Assembly (NCBI GenBank): GCA_015654535.1
Contig: JAATGU010000038.1
Span: 1 to 64,000, forward strand
Direction: 5' to 3'
Length of the DNA stretch: 64,000 bases
Source of the DNA: Bacteroidales bacterium
Lineage (GTDB): Bacteria > Bacteroidota > Bacteroidia > Bacteroidales > Bacteroidaceae
A program made the translations under genes and the position numbers. Position 1 is the first letter of the stretch; each line of letters begins with the position of its first letter. Below are positions 8,234 to 17,758 of the stretch, one piece after another. Under the pieces are notes generated by a model. It saw nothing but the letters and a program-made list of their open reading frames with translations, made no database searches and was not told the DNA's origin.

Positions 8234-11200
8234 ATGAAAGAAAACGACAATAAAAAGCAATTATATGCGAATAATTGTTCTAATATATTAAAAATAATGC
8301 AATTGGTTACTTTTTTTATATTTTTAAGTATCTCAACCGTATTTCCTAAGGCTTATTCTCAAAATGAGTTCTATTCTTTTAGCTTTTCTAACCACACGAT
8401 TAAGAGTGTTTTAAATGAAATAGAGAATAAGAGTGATTATGTCTTTCTCTTTGCCGGTGATCTGGCAAAAGACATGGATCAAAAGGTAACAACTAATGTT
8501 AAGGCGTCAAATATTAACGATGTGCTTGAGGTGGTCTTCAAATCTACTAATTTGTCTTACCAAATGATTGGCCGTCAGATTTTGATTACAAAAAAAAAGG
8601 AATCTACAAGTATGCTGCGTACTCCTGAAAAATCGAATCAAGGTATTGTGATTCGTGGTAAGGTTATTGATGATTTAGGATTGCCTCTTCCCGGTACAAC
8701 GGTTATGGTTAAGACAAAACCGTCTGTAGGGACTGTGACTGACCAAGAAGGAGAATTTTCTTTACAGATATCTGATATGAACCAACCTTTGATAGTAACT
8801 TTTGTTGGTATGGAGGCTAAAACAATAGTCCTTAAATCTAATGTTTTATATTATAATATAGCTTTGAAATCTGCTGATACTCAATTAACGGAGGTAGTTG
8901 CCACTGGGTATTTTCAAAGACAGAAAGACAGCTTTACCGGAACGGCTGTTACTGTTTCCGGAGAAGAGTTGAAAAAAGTCAATCCGGGAAACATCTTCCA
9001 AAGTATTGAATCTTTTGATCCTTCATTTAAGATCCTGTCAAATAACTTATTGGGCTCTAATCCAAACTCACTGCCCAATATTAATGTGCGCGGTATTGCT
9101 TCTGTTCCAACCGGGGGCAGCGGAGAAGTTCTAAGAAGAGACAATCTCTCTTCATCCGTTAATATGCCGACATTTATTCTTGATGGATATGAAGTCGGAG
9201 TTGAAAGAATCTTTGACTTAGATTTGAACCGTGTGGCAAGCATTACATTATTGAAAGATGCTGCTGCAACTGCAATTTATGGATCAAGAGCATCAAATGG
9301 TGTACTGGTCATAACTACTGTAACACCCGAAGAGGGAAAACTTAGAGTAGGATATAACTTTGAAATGAATCTTAGTGTTCCTGATCTTTCATCATATAAA
9401 GTACTGAATGCTTCTCAGAAACTTGAATATGAACGTTTAGCAGGATTGTACACCTATAATGGTGCCACTTCTCAGGATAAGTTAGATGAGTCATATTATC
9501 AAAAGATGTATAATGTAGTTAGTGGAGTAGATACATATTGGTTATCACAGCCTATCAGAGATGCATACGGCTTTAAGCATTCTCTTTATCTGGATGGTGG
9601 TTCACAAAATATTCGCTATGGAATAAATGTACAATACCAGACTGTTCCTGGTGTTATGTTAGGATCAGGCCGTGACCGATATGGTCTTGGCTCTGAGCTT
9701 TCATACAATTTAAATAAAAAGATTCTATTTAAGAATGTATTGTCGGTTACAAAAGTAGACTCAAAAGAATCACCTTATGGAAGCTTTTCCAATTATGTAA
9801 GAATGAATCCGTACTATCCTAAAACCGATGCAAAAGGGAATATAGTAAGAGAAATCGATTCATGGACAGACAGAAGCGGAGATGGAGGATCACTGAACAC
9901 AGAAGTGGTATTGAATCCTTTGTTTGAAGGTACATTGAGCAGTTTCAACAAGACAAACTACCTTGAAGTTAATGACGAATTCAGTGCCGAATGGAATATA
10001 ACTGATCAGCTTAGAATAAGAGGGCTTATTAGCCTGAACCAGAAAAAAACAGAAAACGATAATTTTCTTTCTCCGTTAAGTAATACCTATTATTTTTATT
10101 CTTCAGCTGATTTATCAAAAAGAGGAAAATACTACTATCAAAGTGGAGATGAGACAACTGTTGACGGAAACGTGACTATGACTTATAGAAAGTCAATACA
10201 TAATCATTTCCTTAATTTTGCTTTAGGTGCTAATATTCGTCAATACAGGATTGACAGTAAATGGTTTACTGCTATCGGATTTACAAATGATCGTTTCTCA
10301 AATATTGGCTTTGCAAACAGTTATGAAGATGGCGCAGCTCCTGGTAGTAGCTCAAACCTTGAAAGACTGTTTGGCTCATTCTTGAGCTTCAACTATTCTT
10401 TTAAAAATAGATACTTGTTGGACTTGTCACTACGCGCGGATGGTTCATCAAAATTTGGTGCGGATAATAAAGTTGCGAATTTTTGGGCAGCCGGCATAGG
10501 CTGGAATATACAGAACGAGAAGTTTGCAAAATCATGGAAAACAATAAGTATGCTTAAGCTTAAAGCAAATACAGGTATAACAGGTTCTGTGTCTTTCTTG
10601 CCGTATATGTCAAAAACGTTGTATGATTACTACAAAAGTAGCTGGTATTCAACCGGGGTTGGAGCGATAGTGAACCAATATGGGAATGAAGATTTGAAAT
10701 GGCAGCGTACTACAAATTATGATTTAGGACTTGATTTTGGCTTACTGAAAGACCGACTGTTTTTTACTGGAAGGTATTATTATAAGCTAACAAAAGATAT
10801 GCTGACTGATATTACTCTTCCTCCATCTACAGGATTCAACTCATACAAAGAGAATTTAGGTGATATGAAGAATGTAGGATATGAGATAGGAACTAAACTG
10901 AATGTTATTAAAAACAAAGATTGGTCAGTTACATTAAATGGAAACTTTATTCATAATATCAATAAACTGATTAAGATCTCTAATTCATTGAAAGCTTTAA
11001 ATGATAAGGCAGATGAGTCTCAATCAAGCAGTGACAATAAAGGAGTGCCTTTACTTCGTTATAATGAAGGACAATCTCTTAATACTATATATGCCGTGAG
11101 ATCACTTGGCATTGATCCGGAAAATGGGAAAGAGATATTTATAAAGAAAGATGGAACATTGACTTATGTTTGGAATGTAAAAGATGTAGTTCCTATTTGT

Positions 11201-11659
11201 GACGCAACTCCAAAGTTGGAAGGATATTTTGGTGGTAGTGTCTATTTCAGAGGATTCACTATTAATTGTAGTTTATATACCCGTTTCGGTGGATATGAAT
11301 ATAATCAGACATTAGTTGACAGGGTAGAAAATGCCGATCCGCGTTATAATGTTGACCAGAGAGTATTAACTGATAGATGGAAGCAGCCGGGAGACATTGC
11401 TAAATATAAAAACATTGCCGATCTGGGTACCACATATGTAAGTGACCGGTTTATTGAAAAGGATAACCTGCTTGAACTGAGATCTGTTTATTTATCATAT
11501 GACTTTGGGCAAAATGTGTTGAAGCCTTTACATATGCGTAACTTGCGTGCAGCTATTACTTTGAATGATATTTGGCGCACTTCTTCTATTGCAATAGAAA
11601 GAGGTATCGATTATCCATTCGCAAGAAGTTTTACAATGTCTTTTCAAGCTAATTTTTAA
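8234..11659 (+). CDS. SusC/RagA-like TonB-dependent receptor with N-terminal STN signalling domain
   Basis: 1141 aa. After a long N-terminal signal region (TM about 20-38) come an STN domain at about 46-115 (FYSFSFSNHTIKSVLNEIEN to GRQILITKK), a carboxypeptidase-regulatory-like domain (about 137-210, VIRGKVIDDLGLPLPGTTV, DQEGEFSL), the plug with LTEVVATGYF and ITLLKDAAATAIYGSRASNGV (canonical SusC motif), and the barrel ending AF-type (MSFQANF). The STN domain marks it as the sensor for the upstream sigma/FecR pair. It is followed 12 bp later by the SusD partner. Substrate is not evident from sequence; downstream gene types hint at peptides or metal complexes rather than glycans because no CAZyme is in the operon. 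Confidence 0.95.
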   Translation: MKENDNKKQLYANNCSNILKIMQLVTFFIFLSISTVFPKAYSQNEFYSFSFSNHTIKSVLNEIENKSDYVFLFAGDLAKDMDQKVTTNVKASNINDVLEVVFKSTNLSYQMIGRQILITKKKESTSMLRTPEKSNQGIVIRGKVIDDLGLPLPGTTVMVKTKPSVGTVTDQEGEFSLQISDMNQPLIVTFVGMEAKTIVLKSNVLYYNIALKSADTQLTEVVATGYFQRQKDSFTGTAVTVSGEELKKVNPGNIFQSIESFDPSFKILSNNLLGSNPNSLPNINVRGIASVPTGGSGEVLRRDNLSSSVNMPTFILDGYEVGVERIFDLDLNRVASITLLKDAAATAIYGSRASNGVLVITTVTPEEGKLRVGYNFEMNLSVPDLSSYKVLNASQKLEYERLAGLYTYNGATSQDKLDESYYQKMYNVVSGVDTYWLSQPIRDAYGFKHSLYLDGGSQNIRYGINVQYQTVPGVMLGSGRDRYGLGSELSYNLNKKILFKNVLSVTKVDSKESPYGSFSNYVRMNPYYPKTDAKGNIVREIDSWTDRSGDGGSLNTEVVLNPLFEGTLSSFNKTNYLEVNDEFSAEWNITDQLRIRGLISLNQKKTENDNFLSPLSNTYYFYSSADLSKRGKYYYQSGDETTVDGNVTMTYRKSIHNHFLNFALGANIRQYRIDSKWFTAIGFTNDRFSNIGFANSYEDGAAPGSSSNLERLFGSFLSFNYSFKNRYLLDLSLRADGSSKFGADNKVANFWAAGIGWNIQNEKFAKSWKTISMLKLKANTGITGSVSFLPYMSKTLYDYYKSSWYSTGVGAIVNQYGNEDLKWQRTTNYDLGLDFGLLKDRLFFTGRYYYKLTKDMLTDITLPPSTGFNSYKENLGDMKNVGYEIGTKLNVIKNKDWSVTLNGNFIHNINKLIKISNSLKALNDKADESQSSSDNKGVPLLRYNEGQSLNTIYAVRSLGIDPENGKEIFIKKDGTLTYVWNVKDVVPICDATPKLEGYFGGSVYFRGFTINCSLYTRFGGYEYNQTLVDRVENADPRYNVDQRVLTDRWKQPGDIAKYKNIADLGTTYVSDRFIEKDNLLELRSVYLSYDFGQNVLKPLHMRNLRAAITLNDIWRTSSIAIERGIDYPFARSFTMSFQANF

Positions 11660-11671
11660 AGTGTAAAATTT

Positions 11672-13138
11672 ATGAAAAATATTTTATATAGTATACTGAT
11701 AGTGCTATTAACTGCTTCGTGTAACGATTGGCTTGATGTTCAACCTGACGCGACAGTTAGTGAAAAAGAGCTGTTTAATACTCAAGACGGATTTTTTGAA
11801 GCTATTAACGGAATATATACAAGATGCGCACAATCTGATCTGTATGGTGGCGAATTTACTGTTGGATTTCCTGAAGTTATGGCTCAGAATTATACCAATA
11901 GTGTATATGACTATACACATTATATGAAAACTTCAATATTTGATTTTACTGATCCTAATTTCAAAAGCAGAAAAGATGATGCATGGAAGGCAGCATATAG
12001 TTCTATCACTAATTGCAACCTGATATTAAAAAATATTGATGATAGAAAGTCTGTTTTTGATGAAGGCAATTATGAGATTGTTAAAGGTGAAGCATTAGCA
12101 TTAAGGGCATATATTCACTTTGATATGCTTCGTTTTTTCTCTTACTCGTATGCAACAGGCAGCAAGCAGCCTGCTATACCTTATGTTGACACGTATAGTA
12201 ACAAAGTTACTCCATTATCAACTGTTGATAGCGTTATCAATAGGATTCTTGAAGATTTGAATGCCGCAAAAGCGTTGCTTGCAAATACTGATCCTATTGT
12301 GTCTTCAAAATATAAAGTCGGTTATCCTAGTGATGAGGAAGCTACAGAAGAAGATGGTTCTCTGTTTTTACAGAACAGACGTCACAGACTAAACTACTAT
12401 GCTGTTTGTGGTACTCTGGCTCGTGTGTACTTATATAAAGGTGACTATGCGAATGCACTATCCAATGCGCTTGTGGTTATCAATGCCAATAAGTTCCCAT
12501 GGGTTAATCCAGACGTACTACTGGAAGCCGATCCAAAACTAAAAGACCGTATCATGTATAATGAATTGGTATTTGGTTGGTATGCACAGTCTCAAAAAAC
12601 GCCTCTGTTGAATAGGTTTACTTCTACTATCACCGGACAATATATTGGGTATGACCCAGCTCGTTCATTATATGAAGTGGCAAGTGTGGGAGCTGAAGAT
12701 TACCGCTTTAAAGCTTGGTTTACACAAGTATCGGGACAAAATGGAGCGTGTTATCAGATTCAAAAATATATGAGAGAAGATAAGGATGAAGATAATCTTC
12801 ATTACTTGATGATGCCGGGAATTCGTTTAAGTGAAATGTATTATATAGCTGCCGAATCAACTTATCCTACTGATCAGCAAAAAGCATGGGACTATTTAAA
12901 TACAGTGCGTTTGCATCGTGGAATTGGTTCTCCATTAACACAAAATTCATCTACGGATTTCACTACTGAACTCTTAAAAGAGTATTCAAAGGAAATGTAT
13001 GCTGAAGGGCAAGTATTTTATCAATACAAACGCTTGAATAGGAATATTGTCAGTCAGACAAATGTTATTTATCCTGCCAGTCCAGCTATTTATGTTGTAC
13101 CTCTTCCAGATAATGAAATTGAATTTTCTAATAGATAA
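11672..13138 (+). CDS. SusD/RagB-like surface lipoprotein
   Basis: 488 aa. Lipoprotein signal peptide with Cys17 (LLTASC), then NDWLDVQPDATVSEKELFNTQDGF, a typical SusD opening. TPR-like segments EIVKGEALALRAYIHFDMLRFF and YAVCGTLARVYLYKGDYANALSNA are diagnostic. The C-terminal part has GIRLSEMYYIAAESTYP and YSKEMYAEGQVFYQYKRL. It forms the lid over the SusC channel encoded immediately upstream and captures the substrate at the cell surface. In a single operon with its neighbours (12-13 bp gaps). Confidence 0.95.
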   Translation: MKNILYSILIVLLTASCNDWLDVQPDATVSEKELFNTQDGFFEAINGIYTRCAQSDLYGGEFTVGFPEVMAQNYTNSVYDYTHYMKTSIFDFTDPNFKSRKDDAWKAAYSSITNCNLILKNIDDRKSVFDEGNYEIVKGEALALRAYIHFDMLRFFSYSYATGSKQPAIPYVDTYSNKVTPLSTVDSVINRILEDLNAAKALLANTDPIVSSKYKVGYPSDEEATEEDGSLFLQNRRHRLNYYAVCGTLARVYLYKGDYANALSNALVVINANKFPWVNPDVLLEADPKLKDRIMYNELVFGWYAQSQKTPLLNRFTSTITGQYIGYDPARSLYEVASVGAEDYRFKAWFTQVSGQNGACYQIQKYMREDKDEDNLHYLMMPGIRLSEMYYIAAESTYPTDQQKAWDYLNTVRLHRGIGSPLTQNSSTDFTTELLKEYSKEMYAEGQVFYQYKRLNRNIVSQTNVIYPASPAIYVVPLPDNEIEFSNR

Positions 13139-13150
13139 ATATATTTAAGC

Positions 13151-13981
13151 ATGAAAAATATAATTATATTATTATTGTTTTCTTTGACGATTATAAGTGG
13201 AATGTCCTCTTGTAAGGGGAATGATGATTTTTTATATGAATCGCAGGATAATATATATTTTAATTTTGCTGATTCAGCAAGTAGTAAAATATCATTTACT
13301 TTTGCATACACGCCTACAATTACTCAGGATACTATTTTTGTACCTGTGAAGATTTCGGGAAAGAAAAGTCCGTATGACAGAACATTCAAAATAGAAGTTA
13401 TTGATTCTCTTACTACTGCGCAATCCAATATTCATTATAAACCTTTTACTGATAAGTACATAATGCCTGCAGATTCGGGGATGATCAATGTTCCTATTAT
13501 AATTTATAATACGGATCCAATATTAAATGACTCGACTGTAATTTTAAGTTTTTCCTTAAAATCGACTGATGATTTTCAGATAAATTTCCCTGATAAAATA
13601 ACAGGCTCCATTTCTTTTTCAAATAGGTTAGAGCAACCTTCCTGGTGGATATATTGGATGGGAGAATTAGGGCCCTATTCAAGAGTGAAACATCAGCTAT
13701 TTTTAATTTCGTCGGGTACTACTACTTTACCGGATATGTCCAAGTCTGATGCCTATTTACTAACACCCGAAGCATTATTTCACTTGAGTGTATATAAATC
13801 ATTCCTTGCAGATCCGTTTACATGGGTGAGTAAAAATACTGACTATGTTCTTTCTAAAAAAGCAAATGGGAATTACGATTTTTATCTAAAAGATAGCCCT
13901 GAAAAAGTTATTCCTTTAGTTTGGGATCAATCTTCTAATACTTATCATTTTATTGATGAGAAAGGACAATTAATAAGCTAA
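13151..13981 (+). CDS. DUF4843-type lipoprotein
   Basis: 276 aa, lipoprotein signal with Cys21 (GMSSC). The body begins DDFLYESQDNIYFNFAD and continues with a beta-rich domain (VPVKISGKKSPYDRTFKIEVID), resembling DUF4843 proteins that follow SusD genes in Bacteroidota. Function unknown; such proteins are thought to be surface-exposed accessory binding proteins, which is inference. It begins 13 bp after susD and is followed 12 bp later by a PKD-like lipoprotein, a recurrent order. Assignment of the domain is from memory of sequence pattern, moderately sure. Confidence 0.75.
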   Translation: MKNIIILLLFSLTIISGMSSCKGNDDFLYESQDNIYFNFADSASSKISFTFAYTPTITQDTIFVPVKISGKKSPYDRTFKIEVIDSLTTAQSNIHYKPFTDKYIMPADSGMINVPIIIYNTDPILNDSTVILSFSLKSTDDFQINFPDKITGSISFSNRLEQPSWWIYWMGELGPYSRVKHQLFLISSGTTTLPDMSKSDAYLLTPEALFHLSVYKSFLADPFTWVSKNTDYVLSKKANGNYDFYLKDSPEKVIPLVWDQSSNTYHFIDEKGQLIS

Positions 13982-13992
13982 AATAAAAGAGG

Positions 13993-15402
13993 ATGAAAAA
14001 AATAATTATAGCCATAGCTGCAATGATTACCATCATATTGGGAACATCGTGCAGTAATGATTTGGGAAATTACAATTATGCCGCTCCCGAAATTCCTGTT
14101 GTTTCTAATTTGGACACGTTATACAATATTTCTATTGGGAATAAATTAACTATCACTCCAAAAGTTACATTTAGTTCAAGTGAAGATCTTTCTTATGAAT
14201 GGAAGATATCTGTGCCTTCAGAGATGAGAGAAATTGATTTTCAAGGACCAACATTGGATATGTATTTCACTCTCGATGCAGGCAGATATGATGCCAGACT
14301 GGCTGTTGTTGATAACCGTACAGGAATGAAGTACTTCCATTACTTTGCGATTAACGGGCAGGCCTCTTTCTCACAAGGGATAGTATTACTAACATCTAAC
14401 CAAGGCAAAGCTGAAATCTCATTCATACAAAAAGATAGTACTATTCTTCCTAATATATATGAACATACTTATGGTGAAGCTTTACCACAGGGACCACTGC
14501 AAATAGTACCATTACAGGATATGTATATGGGAGGAACCCCTTATCTGGGTTATTGGATTGTATGTTCGGATAAGAAAAATCCTGGCGTAGAATTGGATGT
14601 TAATTCTCTTCGCCGTATAAAATACTTCAGAGACAATTTCTTTAATACTACTGATGAAGATCTGAATGTTCAGTACCTTTATCCGACACCGGTGGGAGTT
14701 ATGACGGGTATTATCAATAACAAGTTATATATTGGAGCATCATCAACGTATTATATTAGCCCTATTTATGGATATTTCGGTATTCCTGTACTTGGCGATT
14801 ATACACTGGCTCCTTATCTTATCCATTGTGATAGTTACATAATTGGGTATGATCCTGTTCAAAAGGCTCTAATATATTTTGACGGAGGAGGTAGTTACTA
14901 TGGTTCTGACTATACCACAAATGGGACGGCATTTGATCCCAAGAATCTTAACTTAGATGTATTATTTATGTCTATGGTTAATAGTGATTCACATTATGTA
15001 ATAGCTAAGGATAAATCAGATCAGCAAATTTATGAATTTAAATTCGGAGTTGAAACTTCACCCAGAACGTTCTCTCCTCTTTCAAAAAAAGTGTTTACTG
15101 GAAGTTCATTAGTGGCAGATAATACGCAATGGGTATTGACCAGTACAGAAATATTTTATTTCTCATCCAATGATAAAGTATATCGATATAATCCTTTAAA
15201 TGAAGAAATAAGGCCGTTAGATATTGATTTTGGAGGGAAAAAGGTTACTTGTCTAAAATTGGGTTCCGATGGGAAAAGCTTAATTGCCGGTACAGATGGG
15301 AATCTATATTTTCTCGATATAAGCACTGGCAAATACGGTAATATATTGACTCATTATAGCGGATTTACAGGTTCTCCTGTCGATGCTTATATTAAAAAAT
15401 AA
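13993..15402 (+). CDS. PKD-like family lipoprotein
   Basis: 469 aa, lipoprotein with Cys20 (LGTSC) followed by SNDLGNYNYAAPE, the usual opening of the PKD-like family found beside DUF4843 proteins. Residues about 40-110 form a PKD-like beta sandwich (ITPKVTFSSSEDLSYEWKI, AGRYDARLAVVDNRTG). The remaining 350 residues contain repeated short beta segments such as SNDKVYRYNPLNEEI and GTDGNLYFLDISTGKYG that suggest a beta-propeller-like fold; this is inference from pattern. Probably a second surface lipoprotein that helps bind the substrate imported by the SusC/SusD pair. Confidence 0.75.
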   Translation: MKKIIIAIAAMITIILGTSCSNDLGNYNYAAPEIPVVSNLDTLYNISIGNKLTITPKVTFSSSEDLSYEWKISVPSEMREIDFQGPTLDMYFTLDAGRYDARLAVVDNRTGMKYFHYFAINGQASFSQGIVLLTSNQGKAEISFIQKDSTILPNIYEHTYGEALPQGPLQIVPLQDMYMGGTPYLGYWIVCSDKKNPGVELDVNSLRRIKYFRDNFFNTTDEDLNVQYLYPTPVGVMTGIINNKLYIGASSTYYISPIYGYFGIPVLGDYTLAPYLIHCDSYIIGYDPVQKALIYFDGGGSYYGSDYTTNGTAFDPKNLNLDVLFMSMVNSDSHYVIAKDKSDQQIYEFKFGVETSPRTFSPLSKKVFTGSSLVADNTQWVLTSTEIFYFSSNDKVYRYNPLNEEIRPLDIDFGGKKVTCLKLGSDGKSLIAGTDGNLYFLDISTGKYGNILTHYSGFTGSPVDAYIKK

Positions 15403-15441
15403 ATCGTTAGTATTTAATGTAACTAATTTAATAATAAGAAT

Positions 15442-16581
15442 ATGAAAAGAAAAATGTTGGTATTATTGGGCATACTCCCTTTAATTGTTTGTGCTCAAAA
15501 TAAAGATTTCACCGTAAAAGGAAAAATCGGAAACTCTAATGCTCCGGTAAAAATTTATTTCGAACATGTGGTTGATGGAAATAATAAATCAGATTCTGCT
15601 TTTTTTAAGAATGGGACTTTTGATTTTAAAGGTACAACAGATGGTCCTGCTGCAGCTAGAATCATTATTGATTATAATGGAGAAGGAGCGCAAGCTGCTG
15701 TTAATAAGGGATATTCGCGTTTATTCTATATTGATAATGAAAATATCATTATAGAGTCAAAAGATTCATTACAGAATGTCAATTTTATCAATTCGCCAAT
15801 CAATGATGCTTATAAAGCTTACGTTAAGCAAATAGGAGGAACTGCTCAAGACATAAGCATTCGTATTGGCGCTAAGTTTGCAGCTGCAACACCAGAACAA
15901 CAGAAAGATACAGCTTTTATCAGCTCTCTGAATCGTGAATATAGAGGTGCGTTTGCTGTAATGTGGAAGAATCAGTTTGATTATGCAAAGAAAAATCCTA
16001 ATTCATTTTTTAGCCTTGTAGCACTCTCTGAAGCTGCAGGATCAACTGTTGATATTGCAAAAGTTGAGCCCATATTTCTGGCATTGAATGAAAAACTTCG
16101 AAAAAAATCTGATGGCATTGCTTTTGCCAAAAGAATTCAGGCTGCAAAAACAACGGGTATTGGAGCGGTGGCCCCAAACTTTGCTCAGAATGATGTAAAT
16201 GGTAAAGCCGTTAGTCTTTCAGACTTTAGAGGAAAATATGTTCTTTTGGATTTCTGGGCTTCTTGGTGCAGTCCTTGTCGTGCTGAAAATCCTAATTTAG
16301 TGAAAGCATATGCTCGCTATAAAGATAAAGGGTTTGAAATATTAGGAGTTTCTTTAGATCAGGTATCATCTAGACCTGCATGGATAGCTGCAATCAAAAA
16401 AGATGATTTAACGTGGACACATGTTTCTGATCTTAAGGCGTGGAATAATGCTGCTGCAGTGTTATATGGTGTTAGAGCTGTTCCACAAAATTATTTGATT
16501 AACCCACAGGGTGTTATCGTTGCAAAAAATCTTCGCGGGAGTGATTTAGAAGAAAAACTAGAATCTATATTTGGCAAATAA
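15442..16581 (+). CDS. TlpA-like thioredoxin-fold protein with N-terminal DUF4369-like domain
   Basis: 379 aa exported protein. The signal peptide ends near residue 18 (LIVCAQ). An N-terminal beta domain (about 20-115, FTVKGKIGNSNAPVKIYFE, VNFINSPINDAYKAY) resembles DUF4369, then a linker helix region, then a TlpA/AhpC-TSA domain from about 240 (APNFAQNDVNGKAVSLSDFRGKYVLLDFWASW) with the redox pair Cys276-Ser-Pro-Cys279 and the cis-Pro region RAVPQNYLIN. It likely reduces disulfides in the periplasm. As the last gene of the SusCD operon it may act on imported ligands or on the receptor components; this is inferred from operon position. Confidence 0.88.
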   Translation: MKRKMLVLLGILPLIVCAQNKDFTVKGKIGNSNAPVKIYFEHVVDGNNKSDSAFFKNGTFDFKGTTDGPAAARIIIDYNGEGAQAAVNKGYSRLFYIDNENIIIESKDSLQNVNFINSPINDAYKAYVKQIGGTAQDISIRIGAKFAAATPEQQKDTAFISSLNREYRGAFAVMWKNQFDYAKKNPNSFFSLVALSEAAGSTVDIAKVEPIFLALNEKLRKKSDGIAFAKRIQAAKTTGIGAVAPNFAQNDVNGKAVSLSDFRGKYVLLDFWASWCSPCRAENPNLVKAYARYKDKGFEILGVSLDQVSSRPAWIAAIKKDDLTWTHVSDLKAWNNAAAVLYGVRAVPQNYLINPQGVIVAKNLRGSDLEEKLESIFGK

Positions 16582-16626
16582 CTGATTTAGAACTGCTTTG
16601 TAAGGCTTTGTTTAGATCTAAAATTT

Positions 16627-16721
16627 AGGGCCATATCCTTAGGTTACTTTGGTAATGCTTGCATAATACATTAGATGATGTTAGTTTTATCAATAATATG
16701 CCAAGATAGGATGTGGCCTTA
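16627..16721. repeat. Degenerate inverted repeat between convergent genes
   Basis: The ends TTTAGGGCCATATCCT and AGGATGTGGCCTTAA are imperfect inverted copies about 95 bp apart, in the 211-bp space between the TlpA-like gene and the PAP2 gene. It could be an RNA fold acting as terminator or the remains of a small non-autonomous element. No gene here. Confidence 0.35.
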
Positions 16722-16792
16722 ATTGTGTGTAAGAACAATCTTTTTATATTGGAAAAATCAATTTAGGCTATACAACGGATAATCATAAAATT

Positions 16793-17758
16793 TTATTTAA
16801 ACAGTGGAGTCGCAAACCATTTCTTATACATCCAAGTAACAAGAATGTACATAAAGAAAGCAGAGATGAATCCAGCAATTGAATCAATCAAATAATGAGC
16901 CTGAATATAGACCGTAGCACAACAAAGAAGCATATAAAAAGGTAAAAGAAAAGCAGCCAGTTTCTTGCTCTCACGAAAAGCTGTAATCATCAACAAAGTT
17001 GAAATGGCTACGTGGGAACTAGGGAAAGCTGCTGTAGGACGTTCACCAACTTGTTGTGAAGCATCAACCAAACTATAAAAGAATCCATGTTCATAAGCAG
17101 GTCCTGGAAGTAGCTCTTGATGAATATTAAAGTAATCACCAATGGAAGGGAAAATTCCATGTGAAACATTTTCCATTCCAATCGCTGGAAAATAAAACTG
17201 AGGACCGGCAACCGGTACAAATATGTAGAAAAAATAATAAATAAAAAAAGCGGTAACGATCAAAAAAGACCATTTCTCAAAGAGTTCAAACCGACGGAGA
17301 AAATAAAATGTTCCCACTACAGCGATCATAGGATAATAAGAAAAATAACCTAGATTCAAAGGTTCACTTATCCACTCATAAGGGAGGTGTCCATTGAATT
17401 CAACAGCTGGCTGACATCCAAAGATAAACTGTTCCGCAGAAGCAAACAGGTAATCTAAGTTTGGTAACAATCGGTTGAACTCAAAAGTATCCGGATACCA
17501 ATAAGAAAGTAATCCCATCTGAACAGCGATACGAACATAAGTTGAAAACTTACAGGGTGCAAGACGATAAAGGGACATCAAACAGAATGTCATTACAACA
17601 ATCAACACCCTATCCCACAACATTTGCAGTGGATGGTCCATGCGAGGGAACATAAAAAGAATCAATATTGATGTGAGAAGATTGTATATCAATGAAATCT
17701 TCTCTACGGCAAATAACCCTTTCTGAGTTTCTACCTTACGGAATATATCTAAAGCCAT
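16793..17758 (-). CDS. PAP2-superfamily membrane phosphatase/transferase
   Basis: 321 aa polytopic membrane protein with about six TM segments. The PAP2 signature is visible as RPTAAFPSSHVAIS (residues 240-253, catalytic His249) and QAHYLIDSIAG (286-296, His288). The VPVAGPQFYFP segment (181-191) is shared with the PAP2_3 branch that includes inositol-phosphorylceramide synthases. Possible roles are lipid phosphate hydrolysis or phospho-head-group transfer at the membrane; Bacteroides make sphingolipids, so a sphingolipid role is plausible but not shown. Its ATG lies inside the end of the epimerase gene (10-bp overlap), so the two are co-translated. Confidence 0.88.
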   Translation of the reverse strand: MALDIFRKVETQKGLFAVEKISLIYNLLTSILILFMFPRMDHPLQMLWDRVLIVVMTFCLMSLYRLAPCKFSTYVRIAVQMGLLSYWYPDTFEFNRLLPNLDYLFASAEQFIFGCQPAVEFNGHLPYEWISEPLNLGYFSYYPMIAVVGTFYFLRRFELFEKWSFLIVTAFFIYYFFYIFVPVAGPQFYFPAIGMENVSHGIFPSIGDYFNIHQELLPGPAYEHGFFYSLVDASQQVGERPTAAFPSSHVAISTLLMITAFRESKKLAAFLLPFYMLLCCATVYIQAHYLIDSIAGFISAFFMYILVTWMYKKWFATPLFK

